Assembly (NCBI RefSeq): GCF_052324685.1
Contig: NC_135226.1
Location: 21,089,751-21,153,750, forward strand
Length of the DNA stretch: 64,000 bases
Reading direction: 5' to 3'
Source: Brachyhypopomus gauderio
Lineage: Eukaryota > Chordata > Actinopteri > Gymnotiformes > Hypopomidae
Within the stretch, counting starts at the first letter, position 1, and the number at the start of each line of letters is the position of its first letter. The notes beneath the pieces are model-generated. The model was given only the letters and a program-made list of their open reading frames with translations, was not told the DNA's origin and ran no database searches. Both the position numbers and the translations under genes were made by a program. Below, in pieces: positions 33,389 through 44,442 of the stretch.

Positions 33389-34919
33389 CAGAGGTGGGTA
33401 GAGTATTCAACAATTTTACTCAAGTAAAAGTACACTTACTTGAACCAAATGTTACTCAAGTAAAAGTATGCATCCCAAAAATTTACTTGAGTAAAAGTTA
33501 AAAAGTACTTTGATTAAAAGCTACTCAAGTAGTGAGTAAATGCATGAGTACTGTCTCGTGTCAGTAAATTACATCATGGGAAATTGAATTACGGGAAACA
33601 ATGACTTTTAATGGTAAAAGTAATGTATTATAAATAAATATTATATATATAAATTATTTATTATAAATAATATGTATTTTTGTTTGTTCCTAATTATTAG
33701 GCCTGTGTAAATTTAATGTGTTTCACAAAGGCACTAACTGATGAGACTGTCAGCCAATACGTGTAGCTACAACTTGACACCAACTGTCACGGTCACAGCT
33801 CCGGACCCTTCCCTGTGGGCGTGCCACTATGTCGTCTGCGTGTCGTTATGCCCATGTATGTACTTCCGTGGGTGTGGGTTGTTCGTGAGCGTGTTCGTAG
33901 TCGCACCTGTGCCTTGTCTCGAGATCACGAGGGTTTGTGTTATTCACCTATTTAATGTGCGTTCGCGCAGTGTCTTGTGCTCGTCTTTGTCTAAAGCTAC
34001 GTGTCAGCGTGAGTGAGTGTTTGTGTGCTACTTGCGCTCCGCACCAAGCTATTTCGTGTTGTGTCCAATAAATGTTGATTGTGCACCGTAATCGTCGTGG
34101 TGTCTGCCTCCTGCACCCAACGTTACACCAACTGAATCAATTTGTAGCAGACTTAATGATCCTATATTGCTAGTGTGTGCAATCAGTGTGAGAACTGGTT
34201 TTTAGTATTGCACTGCTTTACATTTAATAATTACATCATACAAACGTTATGCCTCAGAGATATAGCATTACACAAAATTATACATACAGCAAACTTATCG
34301 CATCGTGTTTCCTCATATTTGATGTTGAGTTCTTGTAGGCTGAAATGTCCACACGTTTGCAGACACAATTGGCAGCGCCAAGGTTGCAAACTCACGCATT
34401 GAGCGTGAGACACACGCATTTGACTGTCTTCACACGCTTACACGCCACACATCCGATATCTCACGCCGAAAAAAATCTAGTTTATTTACCTCTGATCCAC
34501 ATCTATGATTCAATGAGTTACTAGTTCGCTCTGGCGCCAACCACTGGTGATCGATCGATCGCGATATAATACTTAATTTGTGTCCATTTTACACCCCGGT
34601 TTAAATCTCACTAAAAGTGAGCGTATGTGATCACGTGATTGACCGGCTTCATTTGATTGGTCACTCATACTCATACTTGGGTGATGAGACGTTGGTCAGT
34701 CTTCTCACTGAAAAGATGAATTATTTACAAAACGAAAGTAACGGTAGCGCGCGGCGCAAATCCGATTGTAACGGAGTAAAAGTCACGTTTTTCTCACCAC
34801 ATATTTACTCAAGTAAAAGTAAAAGTCGTTCATATTAACTCTCACAAGTACATTTTTGTCCAAAAAGCTACTTGAGTAAATGTAACGGAGTAAATGTAAC
34901 GCGTTCCTACCCACCTCTG
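33389..34919. mobile_element. Composite hAT-like element with a solo LTR inside
   Basis: Outer ends CAGAGGTGGGTAG and (reverse) CAGAGGTGGGTAG. The inner margins carry repeated TACTCAAGTAAAAGTA motifs seen in common fish hAT elements. It contains solo LTR 33785-34127 and, at 34381-34600, an inverted fragment of the 11176-type element. No 8-bp TSD is seen, so one outer flank has probably changed. Confidence 0.8.
33785..34127 (+). mobile_element. Solo LTR, 343 bp, TSD CCAAC
   Basis: Starts TGTCACGGTCACAGCTCC and ends CAACGTTACA. TSD CCAAC at 33780-33784 and 34128-34132. Contains an AATAAA signal near 34068. Related to the 21989 solo LTR. Confidence 0.92.
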
Positions 34920-34944
34920 CTGTGCAGTATGAATGTTTTAAATA

Positions 34945-35690
34945 TAGTGGTTTGCCAGGCAGCTAAACTTATTTAAAGTTAAGACTGCATAGTTTAGTCA
35001 AAGTAGTGTAGTGGTTCCCAAAGTGGGGAGGCACGGAGCTATTGCAGGGTGGTCGCGGCAAGGCAAATCGGCTATGCAGGTTTGGGCACTGCTGGCAAAA
35101 TATTCTCATCTACAAAAGTGGGGGCACACCACAAGAAGTAACAGCTAATTAAAAAATGCAGGGAACGACTGAAGTACCCTTTCATTCTATTGGGTGACCA
35201 TGTAAATGTGACATTTTGACAGTATAAGTATTAATGTTATTTAGGGGTGAATGTAAAGTGGATTACGTATGAGTAGTTTATTACAGGTATGAACAGAATT
35301 GCATTTGCATTGTTTAATAAAGTCAGAAGCAACCTCGGGACAAACACTGCACATTTTCTCTGTGTGTTCCTCATTTATTCAACCTGTTTCACTGGAAGAA
35401 TATATTTGTTACTACCACAATCGATAACTGAATGAACAAACCCAGTTAATGATAGCTGAGTGTGAATGTCCTATCAAATAAGGATCACAGGAAGCGTAAC
35501 AGGGCCTTGGAAATAACGAAACCCATTACAAAATCTCATCCTAGCAAACCCTCATGTACTAAATTATCGAAGACCAAAAACAGATGCATCATAAAATAAT
35601 TCATGGATACACACACTTCACTGAATTTCAGTTTTGTTCACACATTTTACAAAAAGAACATAAATCACAATATAAATCAAACAGAGTATT
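34945..35690. repeat. Flank B, copy 2 (3' flank of OR3)
   Basis: Counterpart of 21175-21984 without the solo LTR. The empty site CACAATATAAATCAAACAG is at about 35667-35685. Confidence 0.87.
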
Positions 35691-35800
35691 ACTTGCACTA
35701 ACTCCCTGTTAAAAATGAAATTTTTAAATAATTATTTATAAACTATAAACAAAACAGGAGCAGACAAGCAAAGAATGTGAATTTAATAAAACTAGTAATT

Positions 35801-36793
35801 TTAAGTATTTTTCATTTGGTTGGGACTTATTTTCCACTGACTGAATTTGAACAATGTTGAGAAAAAAACATCACGACCACACATAGCATGAAATTTTAAA
35901 ACATGGAAAAACTTTTTATCTCGGAGTCCATAAATTAATGGACTTAGACAACGTGGTGCAATTATGAAGATAATAAAGTTGGCATATTTTAAATGAGTAT
36001 ATGTCAAAAAATCTATTTTTAAAACTACTATTTCTACATAAGGGTTCAAGAACTGCACTAAACATAGAAACAGCTGAAATGCATGCAGTACCACAGTTCT
36101 GAGACTCCTGTGGGTTGATTTTTTATTCTCAGATGAGGCAGCTCTGGCTGCAATCATTATCTTAACGTAGGTAAAGGCAATGATGATGATCATAATGAGA
36201 AAAAAGAGCTGAAAAATGGTTGAACGTGCTTGTGTCTGCCAGTCTTTCTGTAACAATGACTCCAGACCACACACCGCATAGTAGGACAGATACCCAGGAG
36301 GCGCCACAGACAGATAGGCTATTAAAGTAAACAGTGGAATTATGGAACTGATGCCCCATATTGTAAGAAGTCCAAGGAATCTGGTCCTGCTGGTGGAGAT
36401 GTCAGCGTGTCTTAAAGGCATGCATATAGCAACATAGCGCTCCAGACACATTGCCACTAGAGTCAGTGGAGTACAAATTGTGAGATTAGATGAAATTGTA
36501 CACAGAATTAAACAAAGAATTATATGGATAGAGTACAAATAATTATTTAAAACTAACATTGCATCACTCAACACCATTAAAACAGAGTCTACAAATAAGG
36601 TTTGTGCAAACAAAATGTAACGAGTATCTTCCCTGAACACCTCCTTCTTCAGAAATGTGTAAATCATCAAACAGTTCACATAGAGAAAGATGCCCACCAG
36701 TATTTGCAAGACCATCACCTTCTGCATAAATACTCTCGATACATCATAGGGCATATAATTGTTTAAGCTGCTGTTAACACCAGAGGTCTGCAT
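35801..36793 (-). CDS. Odorant receptor 131-2-like, 7-TM GPCR (OR3)
   Basis: 330 aa, clearly more diverged from OR1/OR2 than those are from each other. N-terminus MQTSGVNSSL with an NSS sequon, then YDVSRVFMQKVMVLQILVG. ERYVAICMPLRH after TM3, TM7 CLSPLIYGLRDKKF. The extracellular loop 2 region reads AYLSVAPPGYLSYYAVCGLE, closely like OR4 and unlike OR1, OR2 and OR5. The ATG is at 36793, again two bases after a GCAG acceptor. No disruption is visible. It points away from OR4, with the LTR element and LINE between them. Confidence 0.93.
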   Translation of the reverse strand: MQTSGVNSSLNNYMPYDVSRVFMQKVMVLQILVGIFLYVNCLMIYTFLKKEVFREDTRYILFAQTLFVDSVLMVLSDAMLVLNNYLYSIHIILCLILCTISSNLTICTPLTLVAMCLERYVAICMPLRHADISTSRTRFLGLLTIWGISSIIPLFTLIAYLSVAPPGYLSYYAVCGLESLLQKDWQTQARSTIFQLFFLIMIIIIAFTYVKIMIAARAASSENKKSTHRSLRTVVLHAFQLFLCLVQFLNPYVEIVVLKIDFLTYTHLKYANFIIFIIAPRCLSPLIYGLRDKKFFHVLKFHAMCGRDVFFSTLFKFSQWKISPNQMKNT

Positions 36794-37085
36794 TTCTGCA
36801 AAAATGACATACAATATTATTGAAGAAAAATAATGTGCCTGACAAGTCAGTATCACTCAAGAAAGCCCTCAAACATGGATATAAACCTCACTGGAAAACT
36901 GGACACCAATTGAAGAGAGAAAAACAACAGATAGAGTGTAGACAAAACAAGCTGTTAATGTTTACTAGTCTAATGTATTTATACTGTTCTGGAGGTGCTC
37001 TGTTGAAGAGGAGGAGTTAACAGAACTCCACTGTGCTTACAAACATAGTTTGGAGTTTGACAGACTCTGTTCTGCTTACACAGCC
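36794..37085 (-). promoter_or_regulatory. OR3 promoter and 5' leader with TATA box
   Basis: TATAAATA on the minus strand at 36976-36983 within the shared block. The candidate leader intron starts at the GTGATA at 36856 and ends at GCAG before the ATG (about 61 nt, shorter than in OR1/OR2). Confidence 0.68.
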
Positions 37086-37464
37086 TGTTTCTAACATTAG
37101 TAATTTATGTTGTGAAAAATCTATATTATATTCATAAAATTAGAAGAAGAAAAACAAAAGCATGCCAACTGGCTAAAATGAGTTCTACAAAACTCCACTA
37201 GTTTGATTGAAACAAGCACTTCCTGTGTATTGTGTTTAGACTTTCCGTCCAATCTGCCATATATAAATTTGTTTGGTAGCCTACTACATCCTACTAAAAA
37301 TCTTGCAATGTTGTAAATTTCTTACTTTGTTCTTTGTCAATTTGTTTCTGAAATCATAAAAAAATTAAAATGTTAACTGTGTATGGCCCTTTTCGTCCAC
37401 TGTACGGTCTTTCCTAGTCTTAATAACCGTGAAATGTGTTAGCTCCAGGCATTATTCATGTTTG
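37086..37464. other. OR3 upstream region, inverted relative of the OR5 upstream region
   Basis: Noncoding. TTAGAAGAAGAAAAACAAAA followed by GCATGCCAACTGGCTAAAA and CACTTCCTGTGTATTGTG match the reverse of 58095-58225. No gene. Confidence 0.7.
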
Positions 37465-37611
37465 TGTGACGGGCAGAGAGTGCGAAATAAAATGGAAGCA
37501 ATCACGAAACGTATCAGGGAAAAGGAAGGTTATACAACTAACGTTGTATACAGGGGTGACCAGTAGGGGGCACATTGTACTGTGACTTACTGTGGCACAT
37601 TGTACTGTGAC

Positions 37612-37643
<32 letters not shown>

Positions 37644-39025
37644 ACCAAACTGCACTCCCCTCCACCGGCTGTGCGGCACACAGCAGCAGCACACAAAACA
37701 AAGGGGCGGGAGGGTGGGGGCAAGGCAGGGACCTGCTCCCTGTGGTCCTGGAGCTGCAGCACAGAAACATACACAGATTAGCTCCCCTTATTGGGCAGGG
37801 CCACAGACCAACTGGGCCATCAACACGATGAGAACTATGCCCATACCTGTCAAGTTTTGTATTAAAAAATACGGGACATTTCCCGTGTATGGCGTCATCA
37901 CCTAATTTGCATAATCGGTTATTTGCATATAGCTGCAATCGAGGCTGTAGGGGAGACAAAAACATCTTTGGAGTGGCAAAAAGTGAAGAAAAAACACCCC
38001 AAATGTGTTTTGAACTACAAATGTGACTAAAAAAATGAGAGTTTTCACTCACGAGGCTAGTGACAGAATTCTGTTTGGAGCGGCACATGCTTAAAAAAAA
38101 AATTGAAAACTGAAAATACGGGAAAAATACGGGAAAATAAAAATACAGGATGACGCCGGGACAGAGCAGTAAAATACGGGACTTTCCTGGCCAAAACGGG
38201 ACACTTGACAGGTATGACTACGCCCCAGTCGGTCACCCCTACCGGCTCCGGAGAACACCCTCAAAGCCCTGGTCAGGGCTTCCATGGGAGCTGCGCCCAC
38301 CATACCACTCTCCTTGGCACAGGACCTCTACTGCCCCCCCCCCCCCCCCCCCCCCCAAAACACATGTAAGGGGGAGGTACAGCTGGGGAATTACACACAA
38401 CAAATCACTAGGACAAAGCAAACATGCATAAGACAATACAAACAACAAACGGATAGGACCCACACGTGCTAGGTCCACGCATGACAACGTGCCACTCTAG
38501 CTCGCAGTGGCTCACCACACATCACGGAGAGCGAGGTGACAAAGAAGGGCACTCGCATCACACACACGCACAACACTAAGCGCATGCGAGCAGCGCACTT
38601 GGGTTCACATACATAACAATTAACGCGCAGACAAACAAATCTATAACACGCATACAAACACCACGAGACATGACCACAAACGACGGAGAAAGTAAAGGAG
38701 ACTGGCGGCTTCCGACGGGGGGCTGGTCATTCTGTGACAGACAGGGAGTGCGAAATAAAATGAAAGCGATCACGTCAAGTCTCAGGGAAAAGGGGGTTTT
38801 AATGAAGAAAGTGTGCAAACCAAAAACCCATGACAAGATCCAAATGAAGGATACAATGACCAGCAGTGAACTGGTACAAAGACAAGACATATATAGACAA
38901 ACAAATGACCCTCAGGTGATGAGGATCATAGGCCCCGCCCACCTGAGGGATGAACACAATGCAACAACAAGACAACTGCTGCTGTGGATGGGGGCGACCA
39001 GTAGGGGGCCCACTGTATCGTGACA
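37465..39025 (-). mobile_element. Internally deleted LTR element with TSD GTTTG, minus orientation
   Basis: TSD GTTTG at 37460-37464 and 39026-39030. The right LTR (38733-39025, the 5' LTR in element sense) is related to the 10095-10389 LTR. The left LTR is shortened and is followed by a C-run (37610-37643) corresponding to the polypurine tract. A second C-run is at 38334-38356. No pol genes remain. The 375-bp element 37842-38216 is nested inside. An empty site survives in inverted sequence near 56445-56470. Confidence 0.9.
37842..38216. mobile_element. Nested hAT-like MITE, 375 bp
   Basis: Perfect 14-bp ends CATACCTGTCAAGT. Flanks ACTATGCC (37834-37841) and ACTACGCC (38217-38224) look like an 8-bp duplication with one change. 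The interior repeats AATACGGGA motifs. Confidence 0.85.
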
Positions 39026-39584
39026 GTTTGCATATGGATGTGTGATTCTTTGAGTCACAAGAGAAAATAAAACACACAAGCAACCAGACTCTTTGGTGAG
39101 TGAGCAAACTTGAATATTGAGCCAGTTACTAGCTAGGTTAGCAGTCGGACCTGTGCATGGCATTGAATATTGCAATTACAACAAAGTTGAAAAACATGCT
39201 AAAGTCAAAGATGACTCAAGTAAAAGAATCTGAATAGAGCCAAGAACCTGCACAACCTTCACAATAGGCCATCGTTGATTCAGAGCTAGCCAGTTTGCCA
39301 GAGCTAGCAATTGCATCTGCCTATCGAGTGTGTATGGTAAATGAAATCAATCTTGTAAATTTCTTTCTTTGTTCTTTTGTAATTTTGTTTTCGTAAAACC
39401 AATATATTTTAAATGGTAAATGTGTCCTGCCCCTCTCAGCCACTCTACGAAGGAGAAACTTACCCACTTCAGTTCAATTAACAATGAAAAATTCAATAAA
39501 TAGAATGTCACGGTGAGCAAAGGAGGGGACACGCAAACACAAATGTATACACCATGACACATGAACACAAAAAAACAAATCAAA
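39026..39584. other. Spacer; inverted relative of 56290-56470
   Basis: Positions 39026-39160 match the reverse of 56290-56460 (TGGTGAGTGAGCAAAC). The remainder is AT-rich with no gene recognised. Confidence 0.6.
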
Positions 39585-42500
39585 TCAGATTTATTCTCAC
39601 ATATCCAGAGTACAGGTACACCGGTGAGTGAAAAACTTGTGTGCGAGTTCCACAATTTGCAGCGACAATATTTACAATAATATGTATAAATTACAAACAA
39701 TTAAGCTAGTGTATGTACATTAAAAACTTACTCTGTAGTCATAAAAATAAAATAAGTATTGTTCTAAGTTTTTGATAAATATATATATGATATTGCACAG
39801 GGAATGGAGATGAATGTAAAACAGGCTATGGATATTATAATGCTGTATAGATGTGCCAGTGGTCACAGTGAGTTAAGGTATGGAGTAAGTATATGGGAGC
39901 GCAGGGTTAGAGTATTGTCTTGGGTTGGTATGATTAAGTCCAATAGTCCAGCTATGCAAGGTGCGGTGTGAAATAAAGTGCAGATGTACTGTGGTGTTCA
40001 TTCATGTAATGGAGGGTGTGGGTTGGTTAGAGCTGAGATTACTGGCTGTTCAGTAGCCTGGTCGCATGGGGGAAGAAGCTGTCTCTGAGCCGACTGGTTC
40101 TGGCTTTAAAGCTTCTGAGCCTCCTACCACTCGGCACCTGAGAGAACAGACAGTGGCTAGGATGGGAGGCATCCTTCACGATCCTTCTGGTCTTCCTCGG
40201 GCAGCGGCTGGTGTATAAGTCCAGCAGGTTAGGGAGCTGAACCCCGGTGATGGACTGTGCTGTTCGCACTATTCTCTGCAGAGATTTCCTCTCAAGAACA
40301 GTGCAGTTCCCATACCAGATGATAATGCTGCCCGTCAGGATGCTTTCCACAGTGCAGGTGTAGAAGGTCTTGAGGATGCTGGGGTTCAGAACAAACCTCC
40401 TCAGCCTTCTGAGGAAGTAGAGGTCTTCTTCACTATCTGTGTGGAGGCACTGCCCATGTCAGGTCCTCGCTGATGTTAACACCCAGAAACTTAAAGCTGC
40501 TGACCCTCTCTACCGCAGTCCCATTGATGTAAATCAATGGGTGTACTCTCTCCCGCCTCCTGAAGTCCACAATGAGCTCCTTGGTCTTACTAACATTTAG
40601 AGAGAGGTTATTCTCCCAGCACCATTCTTCCAGGATTTTTACCTCCTCCCTGTAGGCTGACTCATCATTATTGGAGATCAGGCCCACAACTGTTGTGTCG
40701 TCAGCAAACTTTATGATGGCATTGGAGCTGTGTCTAGCAGTGCAGTGGTGGGTGTACAGAGAGTACAAGAGCGGGCTGAGCACACAACCCTGGGGGACTC
40801 CGATGTTGAGGGTCAGAGAGGAGGATGTGATGCTGCCCATACTTACCACCTGCCAGCAGTCCGTCAGGAAGTTCAGGATCCAACTGCACAGTGTGCTGTT
40901 CAGACCCAGATCCCGGAGTTTGGCGTTGAGTTTCGAAGGAACGATTGTATTGAATGCTGAACTGTATTCTACAAACAGCATTCTCACATATGTGTTCTTC
41001 TTGTCCAGGTGGAAGAGGGCAGTGTGTAGTGTCAGCGCGATTGTATCGTCGTTGGATCTATTTCGCCTATATGCTAATTGCAGAGGGTCCAGGGTGGCAG
41101 GCAGAGAGGAACAGATGATGTCCTTGACCAGCTTCTCAAAGCATTTGCTTACGATGGAGGTCAGGGCAACAGGTCACCAGTCATTCAGACAGGTAATGTT
41201 GGCTGTCTTTGGGACTGGCACAATGGTGGCTAGTTTGAAGCTAGCTGGCACGATAGAGAGAGACAGTGAGGTGTTGTAGATGTCTGCGTAAACACCCGTT
41301 AATTCCCTGTAGCAGGCTTTCAGCACTCTCCCTGGTATGCCGTCTGGTTCTGCTGCCTTGCGCGGGTCCTCCCACTTGAAGGCTCTGTGCACATCAGCTA
41401 CACAGACGGGGGGGGGGGGGTCGGGATCAACGGTGGGCGGGGCGCTCTCCAGCGGGGCAGCGAGGTTACTATCAAAACGAGCATAGAAGCGGTTTAGCTC
41501 ATCCGGCAAATCATTGCTGGTACTGGGCAGGGTATGAGAGGTAGATTTATAGTCCGCGATTGTGTTGAGTCCCCGCCATAAACTCCGTGTATTGGTTGTG
41601 TTAAACTGTGCTTCCACTTTCTCCCTGTACACCCATTTAGCTGCTCTGATGGATTTACGCAGAGCATAGTTGGTTTTCTTGTATTCTCGCGTATTTCCAG
41701 ATCTGAAAGCAGCGATGCGTGCGCTAAGGACGGAGTGGACTTCACAGTTTAGCCAGGGCTTCTGATTGGGGAATATGCGGACTTGTCTGCAGGGCACTAC
41801 ATCATCCACACACTTGCGTATGAAGGTGGTGACTGTGTCTGTGTACTCGTCAACACTGCTTGATGAATCACGGAACATTTCCCAATCCACATGCTCGAAA
41901 CAGTCTTGCAGTATAGTGTCTGATCGGTCAGACCAGCGGCTCACCTCCCTGGTAGTGACCGGCCCTCGTTTCAATCTCTGCCTATAGGTGGGCAGGAGCC
42001 GATGGAGGAGTAATACGATTTGCCGAACGGGGGTCGGGGGAGGGATTTATAAGAGTTCCTGATGTTTGAGTAAACATGGACTAGAGTTCGGTCTCTCAGA
42101 GTGAAACATGTTACCTGCTGGAATAAGGATGGGCAGAAAGTTCTCAGGTTATTCCAATTAAAGTCCCCCGCGACAATAAGTGCAGCCTCCGGGCGCACGG
42201 TCATCTGCTTGCTGATAGCCTCGTGTACCTTCCCAAGCGCGAGATCTGAGTTCGCCTGCGGGCAGATGTACACCGTGGCCAGACACAGACCCATTATCTC
42301 ACGCGGCAACCACGCCGGTCGGCAAAACATGATGAGATATTCCAAATCCGGCGAGCAGAAGGACTTCATGAAGTGCATTCCTCCGATCACATCAAGCGTT
42401 GTTATTCAGAAAACATACACCTCCTCCTTTGCCTTTCCCAGAGAGTTATTTGGTTCTGTCGGCGTGGTGCAGAGAGAACCCCGCGGGTTCGATGGCATTG

Positions 42501-43005
42501 TCCGGGACCTCTTTGGATAGCCATGTTTCTGTGAGGCAGATAACGCTGCAGTCTCGGATCTCTTGTTTGTAGGCGACCCGTGCTTGGAGTTCGCATAGCT
42601 TGTTTTCCAAGGACTGCATGTTGGCCAGTTGTATGGAGGGAAGAGGCTGCCGGTGAGCACGTCGTCTAAATCTGACAACCACGCCGGCTCTCTTGCCTCT
42701 TTTCCGGCGTCTCCGTTGGTTGCATGGCCGGGCGACCCAGATGAATGGAGCCTCTCCGTAGTAAACAAACGAGGGATCGGCGTTGAACTCAGGGTCTGGC
42801 ATTCGGTGAGTGATTGTTGATCTGATACTCAGAAGTGTTTGTCGATCGTAGGTAATGAGACCAGATGCATTTAGTGCAAAAAGAGTGAAAGTTAAACACA
42901 AAAACAATGAGAAAGTGCAAAAGTAAATGGGAGCTCGCAACACGGCAGCCATACTCGACGCCATCTTGAACCACACAAGCAAAGACCAACAACGAGAGGT
43001 CAAAA
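39585..43005 (-). mobile_element. L2/CR1-type non-LTR retrotransposon (LINE), disrupted
   Basis: Minus-strand pieces in order: 43003-42446 (start of the endonuclease region, VICLTETWLSKEVPDNAI), 42390-41971 (endonuclease with GDFNW), 41974-41174 (RT N-terminal part with KPWLNCEVHSVL and PRKAAEPDGIPGRVLK), 40987-40433 (RT with GVPQGCVLSPLLYSLY and FADDTTVVG) and 40350-40039 (C-terminal SITGVQLPNLLDLYTSRC). Frameshifts near 42440, 41990 and 40430, and an in-frame TGA near 41173, break it. The APE-type endonuclease plus FADD-type RT indicates an L2/CR1-group LINE; the exact clade is inferred. The 3' tail (about 39585-40035) is noncoding. Confidence 0.9.
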
Positions 43006-43205
43006 CTCAAAGGTTTAAAACACAGGTGAAAGAGAAGAGATATCCACAGGATAAAGGGAGCCTTTTTTCCTTGGTACACCTAAGTGACAAACAACAAACA
43101 GCCTGGAGGTGCCACAGTGAAGGTGTTGCGGGGAATCTGAGGGTGCAGCCCCAGGGACAGATGTGGTGGTGACCAGCAGCAGCAAGTCCGGGACCAGTAC
43201 GGTGG

Positions 43206-43615
43206 TCATCGGTGGTGGCACAAAAATCTGGATGCAACTCTGTTAAGTAATTTACTTGACTTTTGGTGACCCTCGGGGTTCAATTCATTGATCACGTGTG
43301 ATCTGTGAGCATTCGGTTTAGCTACTCTGAGATCCACTCTATTGCGGCAGAAAATGTAGCCACCAATGTCCACCAGATAAGAACATGGTGCCACTTTGCG
43401 AAGACAGGTGTCCACCTTCCAACGACCACAGCCTTCCCCAGGCAGTGGTTTCATCCTAACAGTCTCTCCAATTTCCAGCTCTGGCAAGTCACGAGCAGAC
43501 CTGTCGTAGTAGAATTTAGCAAGCTGTTTATGGTGCCGTAGATTTTCAGTGACTCCTGCCACAATGGATGGTTCCAGAAGCTTACCGTCCCTGGCACAAG
43601 TTCTGTCGCTTATCC
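43206..43615 (-). pseudogene. Ty3/Gypsy pol C-terminal fragment
   Basis: 119-codon frame with FYYDRSARDLPELEIGETVR and VDLRVAKPNA, typical of the region after the integrase core in Gypsy elements. No catalytic motifs or LTRs are visible nearby. A truncated relic adjoining the LINE. Confidence 0.75.
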
Positions 43616-44190
43616 ATGTTGTGGAAACAAAAGCTTATAACCTGACTTTAAATTCGTCGATTGGTTTTAGAAATGACTCATATGAAAGCTGAAACCCTCC
43701 CAAATGAGATTTAATTTACGAAAATAAATTTGCTTTACTGCAGAAATATTGATCATTTAATCTGACAGAAAGGTCAGATTTTGGCAAGACAAAAGTTTTG
43801 TCGCCCACAGAAAGTAAGGTGAAAATCAAACAAATAAATCACTTCATACACTTAAATTAAATCTCATAATCTATGAACCTTTATGATAGGCTAACCGGCA
43901 CCAGAGTGGCAAATCTCAAAGGATCAACAACCGACATTGCTGACCCCATCTCTCTGTTTGTCCTGAAGAGCCTTCCCTTAAGTTTTTTTTTCTGCCCATA
44001 TTTTTTCCAATTATTGATGGAAAAAGCATTGAGAAATGTTCATATATGTTTAACTCAGTTGTCATGAAGCGCTTATATAGACTTAACACTTCTACATCTT
44101 ATTCTCATTCGTAATTTAAAAAAAAATTTTGTTTTCACAAAATTATTCATTCTAGCAAAATGTTGTGTAAACACAATTGAATAGTCCTGT
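43616..44190. other. OR4 distal upstream region
   Basis: No gene. Positions 43930-44085 match 50965-51110 (CCCATCTCTCTNTNTGNCNTGAAGA ... TTGTCATGAAG ... CTTATATAGAC), which is upstream of OR5 but far displaced by insertions. Confidence 0.6.
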
Positions 44191-44194
44191 CAGT

Positions 44195-44442
44195 CTACAA
44201 ACTATTTTTAAAGCACAGTGGAGTTCTGTTAGCTCCACCTCTTCAACATAGTACCTCTATAACAGTATAAATACATTAAAATGACAATTCATAACCACTC
44301 CGTTTTTCTCTTTTCTTTTCTTGCTATCCAGTTTTCCAGTGAAACCCATATGAATTTGTGAGTGCCGTCTTCAGTGAGACTGCGTGGTCAGGTGTATTAT
44401 TTCCTCTTGATTATTTTATCTTTGTATTTCCTTGTTGCAGAA
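44195..44442 (+). promoter_or_regulatory. OR4 promoter and 5' leader with TATA box
   Basis: Shared block CACAGTGGAGTTCTGTTAGC through TATAAATA (44266-44273). Two donor candidates precede the acceptor TTCCTTGTTGCAG (ending 44440): GTGAGT at 44358 (83-nt intron) and GTGAGA at 44374 (67-nt intron). The second is the one conserved, as GTGAKA, in all five genes. Confidence 0.7.

Larger units (their letters stand above)
22640..36984. repeat. Receptor-cluster tandem duplication, copy 2
   Basis: Second copy of the unit: flank A (22650-23050), then truncated gypsy-C, OR2, the shared upstream region, a hAT copy, flank B and OR3. The right boundary is not resolved because copy 1 lost most of its second receptor. 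Insertions unique to this copy are gypsy-C, the 27958-28987 foldback, the 29100-29364 and 31181-31488 short elements, and the 33389-34919 element. Confidence 0.82.
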
